Source of the DNA: Massilia phyllostachyos
GTDB taxonomy: Bacteria; Pseudomonadota; Gammaproteobacteria; Burkholderiales; Burkholderiaceae_D
Length of the DNA stretch: 64,000 nucleotides
NCBI RefSeq assembly: GCF_021044825.1
Contig: NZ_JAJNOC010000002.1
Span: 434,001-498,000, forward strand
Direction: 5' to 3'
The translations under genes were made by a program, and so were the position numbers. Below the pieces are notes generated by a model. That model ran no database searches and was not told where the DNA came from. It worked only from the letters and a program-made list of their open reading frames with translations. Below, piece after piece: positions 59,115 to 64,000 of this stretch (within the stretch, counting starts at the first letter, position 1; the number at the start of each line of letters is the position of its first letter).

Positions 59115-60305
59115 ATGGACCTGCGCTATTCGAGCGCGGACCTGGCCTTTCGCGACCAGGTCCGCGCCTTCCTCGATTCCCATCTGCCCCAGGACTTGCG
59201 CGCCAAGGTGCTCGGCCACCTGCGCCTGAGCAAGGACGACTTCGTCCGCTGGCACCGCATCCTGGCGCAGCAAGGCTGGGTCGCGCCCGGCTGGCCGGCC
59301 GAATTCGGCGGCCCCGGCTGGACGCCGGTGCAGCGCCACATCTTCGAGGAAGAGTGCGCCCGCGCCGGGACGCCGCGCGTCATGCCCTTCGGGATCGACA
59401 TGGTGGCGCCGGTGATCATGGCCTTCGGCTCGCAGGAGCAGAAGGAATATTTCCTGCCGCGCATCCTGTCCTGCGAAGACTGGTGGTGCCAGGGCTACTC
59501 GGAACCGGGCGCGGGCTCCGACCTGGCGTCGCTCAAGACCACCGCCGTCCGCGATGGCGACCACTATGTCGTCAACGGCCAGAAAACCTGGACCACGTTG
59601 GCGCAGCACGCCGACATGATCTTCTGCCTGGTGCGCACCGACAGCGCGGTGCGCAAGCAGGAGGGCATTTCCTTCCTCCTGGTCGACATGCATGCGCCCG
59701 GCGTCACCGTGCGGCCGATCATCATGCTCGATGAGGACCACGAGGTGAACGAAGTCTTTTTCGACAACGTCCGGGTACCCGTCGCCAACCTGGTGGGCCA
59801 GGAAAACCGCGGCTGGACCTATGCCAAGTACCTGCTCGGCCACGAACGCACCGGCATTGCCGCGGTCGGGCGCAGCAAGCGCGAGCTGCATTTTCTCAAA
59901 CGCCTGGCGCGGCGCGAGCAGAGGAACGGCCGGCCCTTGCTGGAAGACCCGCTGTTCGCCGCCAAGGTCGCCGACCTCGAGATCGAGCTGATGGCGCTCG
60001 AGACGACGGTGCTGCGGGTGCTGGCGCAGGCCGGCAAGGCGCCGGGGCCGGAAGCCTCGCTGCTGAAGGTGCGCGGCACCGACATCCAGCAGACCCTCAC
60101 CGAACTGATGCTGGAAGCGGCGGGCCCGATGGCGCTGCCCTTCGATCCGGCCTTCCTCGAGGGCGAGGCCGAGCACAGCGTCGCGGACGACGACATGGCC
60201 GCGCCGCTCGCCGCACACTACTTCAATTATCGCAAGACCTCCATCTATGGAGGTTCGAACGAGATCCAGCGCAACATCATCACCCAGATGATCCTGGGCC
60301 TGTGA
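59115..60305 (+). CDS. Acyl-CoA dehydrogenase, large (alpha-type) subunit
   Basis: 396 residues. FAD-binding pieces WCQGYSEPGAGSDLASLKT and NGQKTWTT, then the C-terminal YGGSNEIQRNIITQMILGL. The usual catalytic Glu position (YEG in straight-chain enzymes) is Gly here, as in FadE26/28-type subunits where the base is in the loop with LLGHERTGIA. With the next gene it probably forms an alpha2beta2 enzyme for branched or steroid-type acyl-CoA. AAGGAG before the ATG; first gene of an operon. Confidence 0.9.
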   Translation: MDLRYSSADLAFRDQVRAFLDSHLPQDLRAKVLGHLRLSKDDFVRWHRILAQQGWVAPGWPAEFGGPGWTPVQRHIFEEECARAGTPRVMPFGIDMVAPVIMAFGSQEQKEYFLPRILSCEDWWCQGYSEPGAGSDLASLKTTAVRDGDHYVVNGQKTWTTLAQHADMIFCLVRTDSAVRKQEGISFLLVDMHAPGVTVRPIIMLDEDHEVNEVFFDNVRVPVANLVGQENRGWTYAKYLLGHERTGIAAVGRSKRELHFLKRLARREQRNGRPLLEDPLFAAKVADLEIELMALETTVLRVLAQAGKAPGPEASLLKVRGTDIQQTLTELMLEAAGPMALPFDPAFLEGEAEHSVADDDMAAPLAAHYFNYRKTSIYGGSNEIQRNIITQMILGL

Positions 60306-60315
60306 GGAGCACACG

Positions 60316-61455
60316 ATGAACTTCGACTATACGGAAGAACAGGGGGCGTTCGCGGATGCGCTCCGGCGCTGGATCGGACGCGACTACGGGGTCGAGCAGC
60401 GCCGCGCCATCGTCCAATCGGAAACGGGCGTTTCGGCCGCCGCGTGGGCGACGCTGGTGGAACTGGGCATGACAGCCTTGCCCGTGCCGGAAGCGCAGGG
60501 CGGCTTCGATGGCGGCGCGGTCGACCTGTTCGTCGTGATGCGCGAACTCGGCCGCGGCCTGGTGGTCGAACCGTATTTCGCCACCGTGCTCGGCGCCCGC
60601 TTCCTGGCGCTGGGTGGCGCGCATCCGGAGTTGCTGGAGCGGGTGGCGGCGGGCGACCTGACACTGGCGTGCGCGCTGGGCGAGCGCCAGTCGCGCCATG
60701 AGCTGCGCGATATTGCGACCCGCGCGGAAAGGAGCAGCACGGGCTGGCGCCTGAGCGGCGAAAAGAAGGCCGTGCTGCACGGGGCCGCGGCGAACGTCCT
60801 GATCGTGTCGGCGCGCAGCAGCGCAGAGCAGCGCGATGCAGCGGGCATCAGCCTGTTCGCGGTGCCGCTCGACACGCCGGGCGTGACGGTCACCGGCTAC
60901 CGCACCCTGGACGGCCTGCGTGCCGCCGACGTGCGCTTCGACGGCGTGGAGCTGCCGTCGAGCGCCCTGATCGGCGGAGCGGACGCCGGATGGGACATCC
61001 TCGAGGCCGGCGCGGACTATGGCGCCGGCCTGCTGTGCGCGGAGGCGCTGGGCGCGATGGAGGCGCTGTTCGATACGACCCTCGACTACCTCAAGACGCG
61101 CCAGCAGTTCGGCGTCCCGATCGGCAAGTTCCAGGCCCTGCAGCACCGCATGGCCGATATGTATATCCACCTGGAGCAGGCCCGTTCGATGGCGCTGCTG
61201 GCCGCCGTCACGCTCGACGAGGACGATGCCGACGAGCGCCGGCGTGTGGTGTCGGCCGCCAAGTACCGCGTGGGGCAGGCCGCGCGCTTCATCGGCCAGC
61301 AGGCGGTGCAGCTGCACGGCGGCATGGGCGTCACCGACGAATTGGCGGCAAGCCATTACTTCAAGCGCCTGTCGATGATCGAGCTGACCCTGGGCGACCG
61401 CGACCACCACCTGGCGCGCTTCATCGCCCGGCCGGGCTTCCAGGAGGCCGCATGA
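60316..61455 (+). CDS. Acyl-CoA dehydrogenase, small (beta-type) subunit
   Basis: 379 residues, shorter N-terminal domain. Contains the weaker FAD/substrate motifs of the FadE27/29-like class (DYLKTRQQFGVPIGKFQALQHRMADM, QLHGGMGVTDELAASHYFKRL). Eleven bases after the alpha-type gene and overlapping the MaoC gene by 4 bases (ATGA). The pair resembles the mycobacterial FadE28/FadE29 arrangement, supported by the following MaoC pair, but the heteromer is inferred. Confidence 0.9.
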   Translation: MNFDYTEEQGAFADALRRWIGRDYGVEQRRAIVQSETGVSAAAWATLVELGMTALPVPEAQGGFDGGAVDLFVVMRELGRGLVVEPYFATVLGARFLALGGAHPELLERVAAGDLTLACALGERQSRHELRDIATRAERSSTGWRLSGEKKAVLHGAAANVLIVSARSSAEQRDAAGISLFAVPLDTPGVTVTGYRTLDGLRAADVRFDGVELPSSALIGGADAGWDILEAGADYGAGLLCAEALGAMEALFDTTLDYLKTRQQFGVPIGKFQALQHRMADMYIHLEQARSMALLAAVTLDEDDADERRRVVSAAKYRVGQAARFIGQQAVQLHGGMGVTDELAASHYFKRLSMIELTLGDRDHHLARFIARPGFQEAA

Positions 61456-61928
61456 GCGACGGGCGCACATACCGGTACTTCGAGGATTTCCACGTCGGCC
61501 AGGAGATCGACCTGGGCGAGCGCAGCGTGAGCGAGGACGAGATCATTGCCTTCGCGCGCGCATTCGACCCGCAGCCCTTCCACGTCGACCGCGCGGCGGC
61601 CGGCGCCTCGATCTACGGCGGCGTGATCGCCAGCGGCTGGCACACCTGCAGCATGATGATGCGCATGGTGGTCGACGGCCTGATGTGCGACGCCTCGAGC
61701 ATGGGCTCGCCCGGCCTGGACGGCGTGCGCTGGCTGAAACCGCTGCGCGCCGGCGACACCCTCAAGGTCCGCTATCTGACCACGCGGGTCAAGGCCTCGG
61801 CGTCGAAGCCGGACCGCGGCGTGGTGTGGTCGAAGTGGGTGGGCAGCAACCAGCACGGCGAGGACGTCTGCACCATCGAGGGCATGGGCATGTTCGGCCG
61901 CCGTCCCGCGGGAGGCGCCGATGCCTGA
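61452..61928 (+). CDS. MaoC-family enoyl-CoA hydratase, subunit 1
   Basis: 158 residues. Hot-dog fold; FEDFHVGQEI, then AFARAFDPQPFHVDRAAAGASIYGGVIASGWHTCSMMMRMVV contains the hydratase-2 motif with the catalytic Asp and His. The start overlaps the acyl-CoA dehydrogenase stop (ATGA) and its stop overlaps the next MaoC gene by 8 bases. A heterodimer with the next protein (as in ChsH1/ChsH2) is likely. Confidence 0.9.
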   Translation: MSDGRTYRYFEDFHVGQEIDLGERSVSEDEIIAFARAFDPQPFHVDRAAAGASIYGGVIASGWHTCSMMMRMVVDGLMCDASSMGSPGLDGVRWLKPLRAGDTLKVRYLTTRVKASASKPDRGVVWSKWVGSNQHGEDVCTIEGMGMFGRRPAGGADA

Positions 61929-62376
61929 GCACCTTCGATTCGACAGCCTGCCCGCGCTGGTCGGGCACGAGCTCGGCGTCTCCGACTGGTTCCTGGTGGA
62001 CCAGGGCCGCGTCAACGGTTTCGCCGAGGCGACCGAGGACCGCCAGTGGATCCACGTCGATCCCGAGCGCTGCGCCCGCGAATCGCCCTTCGGGGCGCCG
62101 GTCGCGCACGGCTTCCTGACGCTGTCGCTGCTGCCGGCCATGCTGGAGAGCGCGATCCGCATCGAGGGCATGCGCATGGGCCTGAACTATGGCCTGAACA
62201 AGGTGCGCTTCCCGGCGCCGCTGCCGGTGGGCAGCCGGGTGCGCGGGCGCTGGCTGCTGGCGGCGGCCGAGCCGATCGCGGGCGGCGTCCAGCTCAGCTG
62301 GGCGGTGACGGTGGAGAGCGAAGGCGGCGCCAAACCCGTCTGCGCCGCCGAGTTCCTGGTCCGCGCCTACGCCTGA
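61921..62376 (+). CDS. MaoC-family enoyl-CoA hydratase, subunit 2
   Basis: 151 residues with the same fold; motif FAEATEDRQWIHVDPERCARESPFGAPVAHGFLTLSLLP has the catalytic Asp and His in the D-x4-H pattern and LNYGLNKVRFPAPLPVGSRVRG follows. It overlaps the first MaoC gene, giving a four-gene dehydrogenation-hydration operon. A fatty-acid, branched-chain or sterol-like substrate is possible; no thiolase lies in the window. Confidence 0.9.
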   Translation: MPEHLRFDSLPALVGHELGVSDWFLVDQGRVNGFAEATEDRQWIHVDPERCARESPFGAPVAHGFLTLSLLPAMLESAIRIEGMRMGLNYGLNKVRFPAPLPVGSRVRGRWLLAAAEPIAGGVQLSWAVTVESEGGAKPVCAAEFLVRAYA

Positions 62377-62428
62377 ACCTGTCAGGGGTGGATGGCGGGG
62401 CGCCGCGCAAGCTACGGCGCCGCGCCGG

Positions 62429-63661
<1,233 letters not shown>

Positions 63662-63685
63662 GTGCGTCTCCTTGATTGTGCGGGC

Positions 63686-64000
63686 TCAGCGGCTGCGCGA
63701 GGCGAAGCCCCAGGCCATTTCGGCCATCGGGCGCGCCGCCTTGCCGTTCTCCAGGGCCTGGGCGCTGGCGGCGGTGCCGTCGACATAGCGCTTCATGATC
63801 CCCTGCATGATGCCGGCCAGGCGGAACATGTTATAGGCAAGATAAAAATCGAAGTCCTCGGCGCGGATCGTCTTGCCGGTGCGCTCGCAGTAGCGCGCCA
63901 CGTACGCGTCCATCGAGGGGATGCCCAGCGCGGCCAGGTCCAGGCCGGCAATGCCGCGGAACCGCCCCGGCGGGATGTGCCAGCTCATGCAGTGATAGGA
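63686..64000 (-). CDS. APH-family phosphotransferase (partial, C-terminal part)
   Basis: The frame runs to the window edge; the true start lies outside, so the Met at 63988 is internal. The visible 104 residues read MSWHIPPGRFRGIAGLDLAALGIPSMDAYVARYCERTG and FDFYLAYNMFRLAGIMQGI, the C-terminal signature of acyl-CoA dehydrogenase-associated aminoglycoside-phosphotransferase-like kinases. The catalytic loop is outside the window. With the adjacent acyl-CoA dehydrogenase it forms an ACAD10/11-like or LvaA/LvaC-like pair. Confidence 0.85.
   Translation of the reverse strand, partial: SYHCMSWHIPPGRFRGIAGLDLAALGIPSMDAYVARYCERTGKTIRAEDFDFYLAYNMFRLAGIMQGIMKRYVDGTAASAQALENGKAARPMAEMAWGFASRSR

Overview
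The window is GC-rich, densely packed DNA from a Gram-negative proteobacterium. Two PEP-CTERM proteins, two TonB-dependent receptors, GTAGGGTGGGCA-type extragenic repeats and the general gene complement suggest an Oxalobacteraceae member (Massilia/Telluria/Duganella-like, Burkholderiales). That placement is inference; there is no rRNA or marker alignment behind it.

Layout. 1-3.5 kb: end of an unknown gene, a proline-rich envelope protein and an exported M1 aminopeptidase, followed by a REP-like repeat region. 3.9-9.9 kb: ArsR regulator with an OYE-type ene-reductase, divergent from a SugE/Gdx small multidrug transporter; aspartoacylase-family hydrolase; acyltransferase; pirin plus azoreductase with a divergent LysR regulator. 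10.9-18.5 kb: psd, two tandem paralogous TonB-dependent receptors, EamA and MFS transporters. 18.7-22.7 kb: a membrane protein, a PEP-CTERM protein with a sigma-54-like promoter, overlapping HD-hydrolase and RNase H genes, and small exported proteins.

22.9-43.7 kb is the most unusual part. A class B penicillin-binding protein with a very long N-terminal region is followed by a tight plus-strand operon: an HTH protein, three unrecognised proteins, an SPFH/coiled-coil/zinc-ribbon protein and a Ser/Thr kinase fused to an FGE-sulfatase domain. A set of minus-strand genes faces it: Ser/Thr kinase, SEDS (FtsW/RodA) protein with an FHA-like N-terminal region, FHA-like protein, SH3b membrane protein, PP2C phosphatase and FHA/zinc-binding protein. 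Together they contain a writer, an eraser and readers of Ser/Thr phosphorylation plus a complete SEDS-bPBP peptidoglycan synthase pair. The composition parallels the actinobacterial pknAB-pstP-rodA-pbpA-fha locus, but with a different protein set. I propose it as an accessory phospho-regulated cell-wall or envelope system. Two pirin and GNAT genes and a 36-residue membrane ORF are interspersed.

43.9-51 kb: a glycine-zipper protein, metallophosphoesterase, M28 peptidase, DUF1566-like and SRAP (YedK/HMCES) proteins, a possible structured RNA whose terminator T-tract carries an IS1595-family insertion, and tRNA-Leu(UAA). 51-59 kb: ParB-like protein, penicillin-acylase family enzyme, thymidine kinase, a membrane HExxH protein, Prc protease and a Gly/Ser/Asn-rich PEP-CTERM protein. 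59-64 kb: an acyl-CoA catabolic operon (two acyl-CoA dehydrogenases and two MaoC hydratases, probably heteromeric pairs) facing an ACAD10/11- or LvaC/LvaA-like acyl-CoA dehydrogenase and phosphotransferase pair that runs off the window edge.
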